DNA of 64,000 bases, from NCBI GenBank assembly GCA_933207985.1, contig OW240912.1:364392010-364456009 (forward strand), written 5' to 3'. Positions 61,601 through 64,000 of this stretch are shown here, one piece after another (position 1 is the stretch's first letter; the number at the start of each line of letters is the position of its first letter). Source of the stretch: Pelobates cultripes. Its lineage: Eukaryota > Chordata > Amphibia > Anura > Pelobatidae. A program made the translations under genes and the position numbers. The notes under the pieces were generated by a model, which worked only from the letters and a program-made list of their open reading frames with translations, ran no database searches and had not been told where the DNA came from.

Positions 61601-61671
61601 CTGCAGTCGTTCGTGTATTTTGCTCGATCTTTCGTCTCTTAGGTTGGATCTCCCATGTGTAGAAAGAGAAT
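14410..61671 (-). CDS. FNDC3A: FNDC3A gene, partial (3' 21 coding exons plus probable 3' UTR)
   Basis: Twenty-one minus-strand exons encode about 1033 residues: the tail of a low-complexity, charged N-terminal region, nine fibronectin type III domains and a C-terminal hydrophobic anchor (AAVILVLFATFSILIAF). The order and wording of the exons follow vertebrate FNDC3A closely, for example NSLGAGPFSH, KPLPPDPPRLEC and DEQCAAVILVLF; FNDC3B differs at these places. All exon phases join without a frameshift or stop, so the locus looks functional. Known of the family: a membrane-anchored FN3 protein of the secretory pathway, and mouse Fndc3a is needed for spermatid-Sertoli cell adhesion. Human FNDC3A has about 1198 residues, so roughly the first 165, the 5' UTR and the promoter are missing here. 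Introns range from 179 nt to 7.3 kb and carry most of the repeats in the window. The left limit rests on a probable poly(A) site. Confidence 0.93.
14420..14425 (-). promoter_or_regulatory. Candidate distal poly(A) signal
   Basis: AATAAA on the minus strand, about 2.2 kb after the FNDC3A stop. It is the last such hexamer before sequence that no longer looks like a continuous UTR. Confidence 0.4.
16627..16941 (-). CDS. FNDC3A: FNDC3A last coding exon w21 (end FN3-9, membrane anchor, stop)
   Basis: 315 nt including the stop at 16627-16629, after acceptor attccag. It encodes IYKGPNTSLRYSALQLNCEY, RFRVCAIRQCQDAAGPQDL, a variable serine/threonine linker, then DEQCAAVILVLFATFSILIA and a short aromatic end (QYFVIK). 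The hydrophobic run at the extreme C-terminus is the tail anchor. The preceding intron is 7.3 kb, the longest in the window, and hosts L1 copy 2. Confidence 0.97.
   Translation of the reverse strand: MYKGPNTSLRYSALQLNCEYRFRVCAIRQCQDAAGPQDLIGPYSATVLFIMHRSEQQVTTSKDTVEASRTSRTLSDEQCAAVILVLFATFSILIAFIIQYFVIK
16942..18185. other. FNDC3A intron, nothing recognised
   Basis: First part of the 7.3-kb last intron. AT-rich, no repeat identified up to the left end of L1 copy 2. The open frame covering 17960-18190 has no family resemblance before the L1 part begins. Confidence 0.4.
18190..20374 (+). pseudogene. L1 ORF2 relic (reverse transcriptase and C-terminal zinc knuckle)
   Basis: Shows NYRPISLLN-like YRPISLLNADLKLF, DQVGFIQGREARDN, TRQGCPLSSFLFAL and, at the C-terminus, a CCHC knuckle (CWRCGEETGSDIHVWWTC, 20110-20163). 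The catalytic YADD is reduced to YAD-M at 18890-18901 through loss of one aspartate codon. The frame shifts near 19 kb and again near 19.5 kb, and TAA at 19131 interrupts the middle segment. It cannot encode an active enzyme. Confidence 0.85.
20375..21440 (+). other. L1 copy 2 3' UTR and tail
   Basis: Begins with CCGGGGGCGGAGGGGACGG, then a C/T-only tract (20555-20612), and ends AAATATTAAAATAAAGATTG followed by an A-run. ATAAA-type signals lie about 20 nt before the tail. Confidence 0.7.
21629..22025. mobile_element. TTAA-flanked MITE (AGGGACACTAAGC type)
   Basis: TTAA at 21629-21632 followed by AGGGACACTAAGC; the right end reads AAGTGTTGCT before TTAA at 22022-22025, an imperfect inverted repeat. 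No ORF inside. The end motif relates it to family 1 but the interior differs. Confidence 0.6.
22026..24247. other. FNDC3A intron, nothing recognised
   Basis: 2.2 kb of AT-rich intron with T-runs at ~22065-22080 and 22679-22697. I find no coding exon, transposon end or hairpin that stands out. Confidence 0.4.
24248..24375 (-). CDS. FNDC3A: FNDC3A exon w20 (FN3 domain 9, first half)
   Basis: 128 nt between acceptor gcaag and donor GTATTT. It encodes PRIDRINEHSCEVTWESLQP, then MKGDSIIYILQIMVGKDSDF and KQ. The acceptor is preceded by a fairly weak pyrimidine tract (cgttttgc). Confidence 0.94.
24376..25236. other. FNDC3A intron with A/G simple tract
   Basis: Unremarkable apart from an A-rich purine tract with GAAA repeats at about 25028-25078. 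Confidence 0.5.
25237..25403 (-). CDS. FNDC3A: FNDC3A exon w19 (FN3 domain 8)
   Basis: 167 nt between acceptor tttcag and donor GTAAAA. It encodes FVSLYRGPCHTYKVQRLNES, YKFRIQACNEAGEGPF and YIFTTPKSLPAALK. One base of the next codon remains at its end. Confidence 0.95.
26160..26510 (-). CDS. Retroposon ORF B (116 aa), basic protein
   Basis: The ATG at 26508-26510 follows the stop of ORF A directly (TGAATG). The product is very basic (KAPVRKPIKRPAHTYRNRI, SWRRRRRSH). Either the two ORFs are one ancestral ORF1 split by a nonsense change, or ORF B is translated by reinitiation. I cannot assign a family. Confidence 0.4.
   Translation of the reverse strand: MASKERHTKAPVRKPIKRPAHTYRNRIGPRLTGPKSWRRRRRSHLLKHKQASSSHTATLARIGPQAHPRSCMKRRPEQQPVTSKLHSQLRSCSTESSRAPNGKYTYPQCPRRTTCS
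26511..26885 (-). CDS. Retroposon ORF A (124 aa), L1 ORF1-like N-terminus
   Basis: ATG at 26883-26885; stop TGA at 26511-26513. The product is proline- and glycine-rich, then carries TMADAMCIQNCHTDKHS and ends IMDKLEAILNAFWA, reminiscent of the start of the coiled coil in frog L1 ORF1 proteins. No known domain is certain. Confidence 0.5.
   Translation of the reverse strand: MPELKPGCATHAGGALVNHPIPDLSVSRKRELSGRSWPFPSPLCLGHGTTDYLPPHLPSGPAGVIPVQPFQAAGLKRELTTEYTGQPHATRALTMADAMCIQNCHTDKHSIMDKLEAILNAFWA
27460..27672 (-). CDS. FNDC3A: FNDC3A exon w18 (end FN3-7, start FN3-8)
   Basis: 213 nt between acceptor attag and donor GTAAGC. It encodes RIRVQALNSLGAGPFSHSVK, TKPLPPDPPRLECSVYSHQN and DSIQYHLQMEDKNG. 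This stretch is the clearest discriminator for FNDC3A against FNDC3B. The intron after exon w17 is only 179 nt. Confidence 0.96.
27852..28135 (-). CDS. FNDC3A: FNDC3A exon w17 (end FN3-6, most of FN3-7)
   Basis: 284 nt, the largest internal exon, between acceptor tggcag and donor GTAAAC. It encodes AVNIAGSGLFSEVVACLTPA, HYCPSTCLAIQWEKPLAHGS and SSYILEHLQPDTTY. It ends with two bases of an arginine codon. Confidence 0.95.
28136..28418. other. FNDC3A intron, nothing recognised
   Basis: Short AT-rich stretch between exon w17 and the solo LTR; a C-run followed by an A-run lies near 28212-28232. Confidence 0.4.
28424..29777 (+). mobile_element. Solo LTR, 1354 bp, 5-bp target duplication
   Basis: Starts TGTGACGAACTG and ends GTCCGTCACA, so it has TG...CA and inverted TGTGAC/GTCACA termini. 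GTAGG flanks it at 28419-28423 and 29778-29782. A TATA-like CATAAAAGG lies at 29405-29413 and an ATTAAA poly(A) signal at 29430-29435, in plus orientation. No internal coding region or second LTR is present, so it arose by LTR-LTR recombination. A Gypsy-type LTR seems likeliest; an endogenous retrovirus is possible. Confidence 0.85.
29831..30038. repeat. hAT-like MITE inside a TTAA-type fragment
   Basis: The MITE spans 29857-30030: CAGGGGTTCCCAATCC at the left is matched by GGTTGGGAACCACTG at the right, and the complementarity continues for ~60 bp (TACTCCCTACCAGTCCAGGA). The flanking octamers ctctaaaa and ttttaaaa fit a worn 8-bp duplication. To its left TTAAAGGAACACTCCAG is the end motif of a TTAA element. 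Confidence 0.75.
30327..30476 (-). CDS. FNDC3A: FNDC3A exon w16 (FN3 domain 6), GC donor
   Basis: 150 nt, 50 whole codons, after acceptor ttgtag. It encodes APNSNGADITEYRVEWGG, CMQICYCGPGFSYEMKGL and VYYCRVQ. The downstream donor reads CAG then GCAAGT, so the intron begins with GC instead of GT. The rest of the site fits the consensus perfectly, as is usual for GC-AG introns. Confidence 0.93.
30477..32749. other. FNDC3A intron, nothing recognised
   Basis: 2.3 kb of AT-rich intron with A-runs near 31181-31213 and 32444-32462. No exon, repeat boundary or palindrome that I can support. Confidence 0.4.
32750..32863 (-). CDS. FNDC3A: FNDC3A exon w15 (end FN3-5, start FN3-6)
   Basis: 114 nt, 38 whole codons, between acceptor atttag and donor GTAAGA. 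It encodes FGPFSEKCEIITAPGPPDQC, then KPPQLSCRSATCALIHWE. This is a symmetric 0-0 phase exon. Confidence 0.94.
32864..33998. other. FNDC3A intron, nothing recognised
   Basis: 1.1 kb without identified repeats; a short AAATAAAGT-type tandem is at ~33470-33490. Confidence 0.4.
33999..34174 (-). CDS. FNDC3A: FNDC3A exon w14 (FN3 domain 5)
   Basis: 176 nt between acceptor ttttag and donor GTATTC. It opens VPPLIDGGSPVTCYSLEM and contains REVYQGPELECTVSSLLPGK and YSFRLRAANKAG. The first joined residue is valine where mammals, as I recall them, have glycine (G-P-P-L). The donor departs from the usual GTRAGT. Confidence 0.94.
34571..34861. repeat. Double inverted repeat (hairpin plus flanking foldback)
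   Basis: CTAATGAAATTCTCAACCC (34571-34589) faces its perfect complement (34595-34613) across a 5-base loop. Immediately after it, GTCACTTAATTTGTAAGTTT and GAGGCTGCATTAGGACAC (34613-34650) return in reverse at 34823-34861 with a few mismatches. This looks like a MITE with an extra hairpin at one end. A 45-bp piece of its interior (AATAAAGTAACACTATAGA) reappears at ~35966. Confidence 0.7.
35029..35585. mobile_element. Foldback element, family 1, copy B
   Basis: TTAA at the left, degenerate TTAC at the right. It has the same long inverted termini as copy A (ACACTATAGTCACCTAAAC, AGCTTAATGAAGCAG) and the same interior (AGGAAGTGTTTAGGA). It is diverged by scattered substitutions, so it is an old insertion. 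Confidence 0.85.
35677..35782 (-). CDS. FNDC3A: FNDC3A exon w13 (end FN3-4, start FN3-5)
   Basis: 106 nt between acceptor ttgcag and donor GTAATG. It encodes VSETLIIQTPAVFPGPCQSP and QGRPKAREVLLRW, ending one base into the next codon. Confidence 0.94.
36320..36438 (-). CDS. FNDC3A: FNDC3A exon w12 (FN3 domain 4)
   Basis: 119 nt between acceptor tttcag and donor GTAATG. It encodes NKWDIVYSGTSREHLCDHLS and TYRLRTYCVSDGGQSS. It ends in phase 0. Confidence 0.94.
36439..37678. other. FNDC3A intron, nothing recognised
   Basis: 1.2 kb of AT-rich intron. The neighbouring 35783-36319 intron likewise holds only the 45-bp duplicate noted for 34571-34861. Confidence 0.4.
37679..37747 (-). CDS. FNDC3A: FNDC3A exon w11 (FN3 domain 4)
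   Basis: 69 nt between acceptor cattag and donor GTAAAA. It encodes EPPKDNGGAAITKYFVEMSE and DPN, with the P-x-D-N-G-G turn typical of FN3 domains. Both ends are split codons that match the neighbours. Confidence 0.93.
38247..38385 (-). CDS. FNDC3A: FNDC3A exon w10 (end FN3-3, start FN3-4)
   Basis: 139 nt between acceptor tttag and donor GTAAGT. It encodes VIAYNSEGKSSPSEAVEF, then TCPDKPGAPQKPSVKGKVH and ends RIIW plus the first base of a glutamate codon completed by exon w11. Confidence 0.95.
38632..40250 (-). mobile_element. CR1-like LINE, 5'-truncated, with octamer 3' tail
   Basis: Minus strand, same direction as FNDC3A, in the intron between exons w9 and w10. Two overlapping frames give the reverse transcriptase in order: KSMGPDGIHPKLLKEL, NYRPVSLTSVVGKVMETML, LDFSKAFDTVAH, then GVPQGSVLGPILFNIFI, FADDTK (FADD at 39514-39525) and the C-terminal block YWRPYLQKDIDTLERVQRRA. 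Only one frameshift, near 39640, separates them. The 3' end carries the TTTCTATG-type tail also seen in the copies at 56.6 and 63.2 kb. Confidence 0.9.
38719..40249 (-). pseudogene. CR1-like reverse transcriptase relic (one frameshift)
   Basis: N-terminal half in the frame of 39563-40249 and C-terminal half in the frame of 38719-39651. The frameshift falls between VVVNG and SGVPQGS. The catalytic aspartates are present. Endonuclease and ORF1 are missing because of 5' truncation, as is usual for CR1. Confidence 0.85.
40251..42457. other. FNDC3A intron, nothing recognised
   Basis: 2.2 kb of AT-rich intron. One small foldback, CATAACCACTT facing AAGTGGTTATG, lies at ~41608-41645. Confidence 0.4.
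42458..42544 (-). CDS. FNDC3A: FNDC3A exon w9 (FN3 domain 3)
   Basis: 87 nt, 29 whole codons, between acceptor tttcag and donor GTGAGT. It encodes GYGFKPKYNGDDLAYTIKNL and RRSTKYKFR. This is a second 0-0 phase exon. Confidence 0.94.
42545..44103. other. FNDC3A intron, nothing recognised
   Basis: 1.6 kb, AT-rich, with T/A-runs near 42639, 42689 and 43226. GGCTTTATTCAAACATAAG at ~43850 resembles a dispersed repeat end but I cannot place it. Confidence 0.35.
44104..44278 (-). CDS. FNDC3A: FNDC3A exon w8 (end FN3-2, start FN3-3)
   Basis: 175 nt between acceptor tccacag and donor GTATGT. It encodes SGFSEEVLYYTSGSAPTVPA, the strand W-L-S-L-Q-W and DEGISYILEMEEETS. It contains the junction between FN3 domains 2 and 3. 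Confidence 0.95.
44977..45101 (-). CDS. FNDC3A: FNDC3A exon w7 (FN3 domain 2)
   Basis: 125 nt between acceptor ctctag and donor GTAAGT. It encodes SKGTKEFCQCFYGLQKQFRV and then LSPATGYTFRLAAKNDLGM, with the L-S-P-A-T-G-Y FN3 signature. It ends with two bases of a serine codon completed by exon w8. Confidence 0.94.
45811..46145. mobile_element. TTAA element built of hairpins (AGGACCACTATAGG type)
   Basis: TTAA at 45811-45814 and 46142-46145, with termini AGGACCACTATAGG and CTATAGTGGTCCT. Inside: GGCACCCAGACCACTTCA (45827-45844) faces its perfect complement (45851-45868); GCCTCTAGTGGCTGTC faces GACAGCCGCTAGAGGC; TCTCACTGTGA faces TCACAGTGAGA; TGCCAGGAAAC faces GTTTTCCTGGCA. No ORF. Confidence 0.8.
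46311..46450. repeat. hAT-like palindromic MITE, copy 1
   Basis: CAGGGCTGTCCAACCTGCGG at the left pairs with the right end CCGCAGGTTGGACAGG; inner arms ACTACAACTCCCATGATTC also pair. The CAGGG terminus suggests hAT. The right terminal bases are mutated. Confidence 0.75.
46809..46862 (-). CDS. FNDC3A: FNDC3A exon w6 (FN3 domain 2, 18 codons)
   Basis: 54 nt, exactly 18 codons, between acceptor ccctag and donor GTAAGT. It encodes ASCDNGSKIQNYLLEWDE. As a symmetric 0-0 phase exon it could be skipped without a frameshift. A cysteine replaces the serine seen at the third position in the mammalian protein as I recall it. Confidence 0.93.
47516..48088. mobile_element. TTAA element, family 2 (AGGGACACTATAGTCACC ... 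CTATAGTGCTCCT)
   Basis: TTAA, then AGGGACACTATAGTCACCAG, and at the right CTATAGTGCTCCT then TTAA at 48085-48088. The termini resemble family 1 but the interior differs (AGAGAAAATGCAGTGTTTAC; TAGGGCCAGGAATACA with an inverted partner near 48055). It sits inside family 1 copy C. A truncated relative is at 59524. Confidence 0.8.
48085..48164. mobile_element. Miniature TTAA element (72 bp between TTAAs), copy 1
   Basis: TTAA, CCCCTTAAGGAC, ~48 bp, GTCCTTAAGGGG, TTAA. The 12-bp termini are perfect inverted repeats and match the ends of the 3.7-kb element at 6020-9749. It shares its left TTAA with the right end of the family 2 element. Confidence 0.85.
48195..49205. other. FNDC3A intron, nothing recognised
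   Basis: About 1 kb without repeats or coding signal that I can support. Confidence 0.4.
49210..49750. repeat. Dispersed repeat (ATATAGCGCCAACATATTC type) with MITE inside
   Basis: Begins TTTATATAGCGCCAACATA and continues TTCTGCAGCACTGTACAAT, a motif I recognise as repeated in many vertebrate genomes but cannot name. It is interrupted by the hAT-like MITE at 49370-49506. A second, worn copy of the same motif is at ~53205-53285 (GCATTTCTATAGCG, ACGCTGCGCTTTACAAAT). Confidence 0.6.
49370..49506. repeat. hAT-like palindromic MITE, copy 2
   Basis: CAGGGTTGTCAAACATGCGG at the left and its full complement at the right; the inner arms (GATGTTGCTGAACTACAACT) pair as well, so nearly the whole element is one hairpin. 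Flanks atttaaag (49362-49369) and atctaaag (49507-49514) form an 8-bp duplication with one change, supporting hAT. Confidence 0.85.
49751..50964. other. FNDC3A intron, nothing recognised
   Basis: 1.2 kb of intron with no supported feature. Confidence 0.4.
50965..51103 (-). CDS. FNDC3A: FNDC3A exon w5 (end FN3-1, start FN3-2)
   Basis: 139 nt between acceptor tttttag and donor GTGAGT. It encodes RVKAETNCVKGNPSEAVSF, then CEPETPNPPRITNRTKNSL and ends LTLTWK, the first strands of FN3 domain 2. It ends in phase 0. Confidence 0.95.
51104..52535. other. FNDC3A intron; one foldback fragment
   Basis: Mostly featureless. GGGGACTTTGC faces GGCAAAGTCCCC at 52141-52168, downstream of a C-run at ~52093; probably the remains of a MITE. 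Confidence 0.4.
52536..52595 (-). CDS. FNDC3A: FNDC3A exon w4 (FN3 domain 1)
   Basis: 60 nt between acceptor cttag and donor GTAAAT. It encodes GEKTSIMVDDLRPATDYHA with the FN3 signature L-x-P-x-T-x-Y, and has split codons at both ends that match exons w3 and w5. Confidence 0.93.
53205..53285. repeat. Short copy of the AGCGCC dispersed repeat
   Basis: TATTATTACTGGCATTTCTA, then ACGCTGCGCTTTACAAAT, matches the start of the repeat at 49210 with several substitutions. It lies in the short intron just before exon w3. Confidence 0.5.
53382..53539 (-). CDS. FNDC3A: FNDC3A exon w3 (FN3 domain 1, first half)
   Basis: 158 nt between acceptor ttgcag and donor GTAAGT. It begins VADIQARAAVLSWSPPSSLI, with the conserved FN3 B-strand tryptophan, and ends YEVLISNSGKDGKYKVAY with a split threonine codon. 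It starts in phase 0 and ends with two bases. Confidence 0.94.
53630..55395 (-). mobile_element. L1-type LINE fragment: leader, ORF1 and part of spacer
   Basis: Minus strand, same direction as FNDC3A. It holds a broken ORF1 (54277-55273) and ~650 bp of the C/A-rich spacer found after ORF1 in the element at 1-5963. ORF2 is absent. The protein differs clearly from the other ORF1, so it is a second L1 subfamily. Exact ends are uncertain. Confidence 0.7.
54277..55273 (-). pseudogene. L1 ORF1 relic, frameshifted
   Basis: The upstream frame carries a basic start and a coiled-coil-like part (KQDIQTMLAGLQHNLQQMWQ) and stops at 54896. The downstream frame carries the RNA-recognition block (RRKNVKIRGVSEAV), then FFQDLSRDTPSWRKSM, and stops at 54277. 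A frameshift near 54.88 kb separates them. Compared with the intact ORF1 at 4791-5861 the C-terminus lacks the arginine-rich tail. Confidence 0.7.
55539..55609. mobile_element. Miniature TTAA element, copy 2
   Basis: TTAA at 55539-55542, CCCCTTAAGAAC, ~40 bp, GGTCCTTAAGGGG, then CTAA (a mutated TTAA) at 55606-55609. The interior (GATTCCCTTTTATTACAGAA) matches copy 1 at 48089-48160 with a short deletion. Its right flank is the left end of family 1 copy D. Confidence 0.8.
55713..56325. repeat. Hairpin-rich insert ending GACAGTGCCGCTTTAA
   Basis: Successive foldbacks: CATGTTCACT facing AGTGGACATG; GCCCCTACTCGC facing GCGAGTAGGGGC; GGGAGATT facing AATCTCCC; GGGGGTCA facing TGACCCCC; GGGAGCT facing AGCTCCC. 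No ORF. The right end resembles a TTAA terminus; the left end is unclear. Confidence 0.6.
56326..56655 (+). mobile_element. CR1-like LINE 3' fragment, plus strand
   Basis: Encodes the end of the CR1 reverse transcriptase ORF (AGTGGATGCATGGAATAGCC region, matching 38719-38900 in reverse) followed by the short 3' UTR and TTCTATGTTTCTTATTTCTATG-like tail. It is antisense to FNDC3A. Confidence 0.85.
56825..59382. other. FNDC3A intron; one imperfect direct duplication
   Basis: Mostly featureless AT-rich intron. A ~65-bp motif (CCCCAGCAGCA, then GCATGT-CAGG-GAGTGCAGCC) occurs at ~57949-58011 and again at ~58343-58412, about 393 bp apart. Confidence 0.5.
59383..59441 (-). CDS. FNDC3A: FNDC3A exon w2
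   Basis: 59 nt between acceptor ttaaag and donor GTAAGT. It encodes EKDEETKALEAQLSNISKPE once the split first codon is joined to exon w1. This acidic linker leads into FN3 domain 1. Exon w1 ends with one base and this exon opens with two, so the reading frame is kept. Confidence 0.9.
59524..59720. repeat. Truncated family 2 TTAA element
   Basis: TTAA then AGGGACACTATAGTCACC, followed by AGAGAAAATGCAGTGTTTAC as in the element at 47516-48088. The right end is missing. Confidence 0.65.
59721..61404. other. FNDC3A intron, nothing recognised
   Basis: 1.7 kb without supported features. Confidence 0.4.
61405..61671 (-). CDS. FNDC3A: FNDC3A exon w1 (charged N-terminal region)
   Basis: 267 nt, starting with the last two bases of a codon after acceptor ctag and ending with one base before donor GTACAT. 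It encodes a basic, glutamine- and lysine-rich stretch (HERLQKKLKDRHGVQKDK) followed by a proline/serine segment (SPPFSPKKSTSPISESNGLI). It matches the region of FNDC3A just before the first FN3 domain. No earlier exon was recognised between here and the right edge. Confidence 0.9.
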
Positions 61672-62868
61672 CTAGAAGGATACACCAGAAAAGGCTGTGG
61701 GTAGTTACAGTTTTGGAGTATAAATGAAAACAAGCAATTTAAAACGAAAATTAAATACACACATTTTTATAAAAGACAGGGTGACTGGCTGACCATGTGG
61801 AAGTTTTTTTTTTTTTTTATAATACAAACTGTGTGAACAATAAGGATATAAAGGCGTTAAGTAGACACATTTTTTTTCAAAACAGTGTGATGGCAAAATT
61901 GCTTCCATTTCCAAAAGTATTAAGCTGGTGCTGGATAAAAATGGTGATTTAAAAAAAAGCCATAAGAAAAACTGCCTAATGGTTGATTGGCACCTGCTAC
62001 AGAGTTTAGAGTAATTTTAATCATAGCGAGTTTTTTTTTTGCATTATATTGCCAGATTCACTGGGAAGTAAACTTTGTGTCAAGCACTGAACTGATCCGT
62101 GCAAAAAATAAAATAAATAAAAGACAACCTTCCCTAAAAAATATTCAGTAATTTGTATTTTTATATACATGGTATTAAGATATTATTTTTATTTGATTTG
62201 CTAATAGTAACCATCAAAAATATTTCAAATACGTTTACAAAAGGTTTTACCTTTCCAAAATAACAAATGAACAATGAATGATGATGTATTGCAAATGACC
62301 AAATAATTGTAAATTGGCAAAGATACGTTTCTACTGTAATATTATGACTTCCTAATACATGTCAAGCAAGTACAATGTACACTAATACAAGCTGGTTAAA
62401 ATAAATAAATTATATAACCTAATTAAAATAGCAATTGTATTGTTAATTTTAATTTCTCTTTGCAGCTCCTAAGTTTGTCTTGTTTTACTTCACCCCTTTC
62501 TATCAGTCGATTGCTTAGTCAGTATTTATATGTACAGAGTATATGTCATTAGATGGCTTGACAAAGTCCAGGAAACCGGTCAAAATATTTGGAATAACAA
62601 TTGTGAACTGTCCAATGATTCATCTTCTACATCTTGACTGCAGATTTGGAGCATGCACTTGTTACCCTTATGGAAAAGTGAGGGTTCGCAACATTTATTA
62701 TTTATTTAAGTGGGCAGGGTGCTGCATATCAGTAACAAACTGTTGCATAGGGCAGAAACCTCATTTTGTAGGCCAAATATCTGAATAAACTAAGCATGAG
62801 AGTTCACCTACTGTTCTTATCTGCCTACTGCCTCCTGGCACAGGAAATAGGACATATACCCAAACTCT
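61672..62868. other. Upstream FNDC3A sequence, no exon recognised
   Basis: About 1.2 kb beyond the acceptor of exon w1. I find no segment resembling the more N-terminal exons of FNDC3A, so it is intron. Confidence 0.45.
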
Positions 62869-62870
62869 TA

Positions 62871-64000
62871 CACTGATCAGCCACAACATTAAAACAACTG
62901 ACGTGAAGTAAATAACATTGATTACATTTTTACAATGGCACCTGTCAAGAAGTGGGATATATTGAGCAGCAAGTGAACAGTCAGTTCTTGAATTTCATGT
63001 GTTGGAAGCAGGAAAAATGGGCAAGCCAAAAAGATCTCAGTGACTTTTACAAGGAGCCAATCATTATGGCTTGACAAATGGGTCAGAGCATCTTCAAAAA
63101 CAGCAAGTCTTGTGGGATTTCCTGGAATGGAGTGGTTCGTATTTACCAAAAGAGGTGCAAGGAAGGAAAACTGGTGAACCAGTGTCAAAATCAAGAGTGT
63201 CCCAAGGCTCACTGATGCATATAGAAACATAGAAACATAGAATGTGACGGCAGATAAGAACCATTCGGCCCATCTAGTCTGCCCAATTTTCTAAATACTT
63301 TCATTAGTCCCTAGCCTTATCTTATAGTTAGGATAGCCTTATGCCTATCCCACGCATGCTTAAACTCCTTTACTGTGTTAACCATATGGAGAGTGAAGGC
63401 TAGCCCATCTGGTCCAATCACACAAAGGAGTAACTGTAGCAAAATGTGCTGAAAAAGTTAATGCTGGCCATGATAGAAATGTGTCCGAACACACAGTGCA
63501 TCGCAGTTTGTTGTATATGGGGCTGCGTAGCAACAGATCGGTCAGAGTGCCCATGATGATTCTGTCCACTGCCAAAGCACTTTCAATGGGGACCTGAGCC
63601 TCAGAACTGAACTGTGGAGCAATGGAAAAGGTTTTCTGGTATGATGAATCACGTTTTCTTTTAGATCACCTAGATGGCCAGATGCATGCAAAGTCTTTTA
63701 CATGGAGAAGAGATGGCAGCAGTATGCAGTATGGGAAGAAGGCAGTATTCTGCTCTTGGCTTTGTTCTCCTTGGGTCTTGGCATTCATGTAGATGTTACT
63801 TTGACACATACAATCTACCTAGAGTTTGTTGTAGAGCATGTACACCTCTTTAGGCCAATGGAGATTTCCTGATAGCAGTGGCCTATTTCAGCTTGATAAA
63901 ACACCTAGCCACACTGCAGAAATTGTTCATGAATTGTTTGATGAACATAACAGAGTTTAAGGTGTTGCTTTGGCCTTCAAATTTCCCATATCTCAATCCA
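62871..64000 (+). mobile_element. Tc1-like DNA transposon, decayed, cut by window edge
   Basis: TA at 62869-62870 precedes the terminal sequence CACTGATCAGCC. The plus strand carries a broken transposase gene from ATG ~63027 (MGKPK) to the edge, with recognisable but frameshifted blocks corresponding to the DNA-binding region and, further right, the catalytic region (GGACCTGAGCCTCAGAACTG; TTCATGAATTGTTTGATGAA). Known: Tc1/mariner elements insert at TA and move by a DDE transposase. Stops and frameshifts are frequent, and a CR1 tail interrupts it at 63223-63382. Confidence 0.85.
63223..63382 (-). mobile_element. CR1-like LINE 3' tail inserted in the Tc1-like element
   Basis: 160 bp, minus strand, matching 38632-38800 (CATTCGGCCCATCTAGTCTG) with a duplicated ATAGAAAC-type octamer tail at its left. 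CATAT flanks it at 63218-63222 and 63383-63387, and removing it joins the Tc1 sequence smoothly. Confidence 0.88.

Noticed and set aside
16627..61671. FNDC3B as the gene identity
   Set aside because: Exons w17, w18 and w21 carry wording specific to FNDC3A (NSLGAGPFSH, PPDPPRLEC, the AAVILVLF anchor), whereas FNDC3B differs at these positions as I know them.
61672..62868. More upstream FNDC3A exons
   Set aside because: No segment with acceptor, donor and FNDC3A-like N-terminal wording was found before the Tc1-like element.
62922..63230. 102-codon minus-strand frame
   Set aside because: It is antisense to the Tc1-like transposon; the recognisable transposase reading is on the plus strand.

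Overview
The window is vertebrate nuclear DNA, most likely from a frog or toad (anuran). This is inferred from one intron-rich gene with near-consensus splice sites, embedded in a mix of retro- and DNA-transposons (L1/Tx1-like, CR1-like, DIRS-like, Tc1-like, hAT-like and many TTAA-flanked foldback elements) typical of amphibian genomes. No bacterial features, rRNA, tRNA or CRISPR were seen.

The only host gene recognised is FNDC3A (fibronectin type III domain containing 3A) on the minus strand. Twenty-one coding exons were placed by hand from 61671 down to the stop codon at 16627. Every splice phase joins correctly and the exons together encode about 1033 residues: the end of the low-complexity N-terminal region, nine FN3 domains and a C-terminal membrane anchor. 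The first ~165 residues, the 5' UTR and the promoter lie beyond the right edge or were not found. The 3' UTR probably runs to about 14.4 kb. One intron uses a GC rather than GT donor.

Region by region: 1-5963 is a long L1-type element (minus strand) with an intact ORF1 and a reverse transcriptase ORF open to the window edge, broken only by a 96-bp insertion with a target-site duplication. 6020-9749 is a 3.7-kb TTAA-flanked non-coding element made of six ~390-bp tandem units, two ~370-bp units and a chain of perfect hairpins. 10.3-10.9 kb is a DIRS-like reverse transcriptase relic. 11.9-12.4 kb is a long-terminal-inverted-repeat foldback element. 14.4-61.7 kb is FNDC3A. Its introns hold a second, dead L1 (18.2-21.4 kb), a compact 1.45-kb retroposon with two abutting small ORFs and a 16-17-bp target-site duplication (25.5-27.0 kb), a solo LTR (28.4-29.8 kb), a CR1 (38.6-40.2 kb), nested TTAA elements (45.8-48.2 kb), hAT-like miniatures, an L1 ORF1 fragment (53.6-55.4 kb) and a stack of nested repeats (55.5-56.8 kb). 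62.9-64.0 kb is a decayed Tc1-like transposon interrupted by a CR1 tail.

The most unusual material is the TTAA group. The large 3.7-kb element shares 12-bp termini with 63-72-bp miniatures, and these miniatures sit directly against the ends of other TTAA elements in both places where they occur. All family assignments of repeats come from reading, not from a database search.
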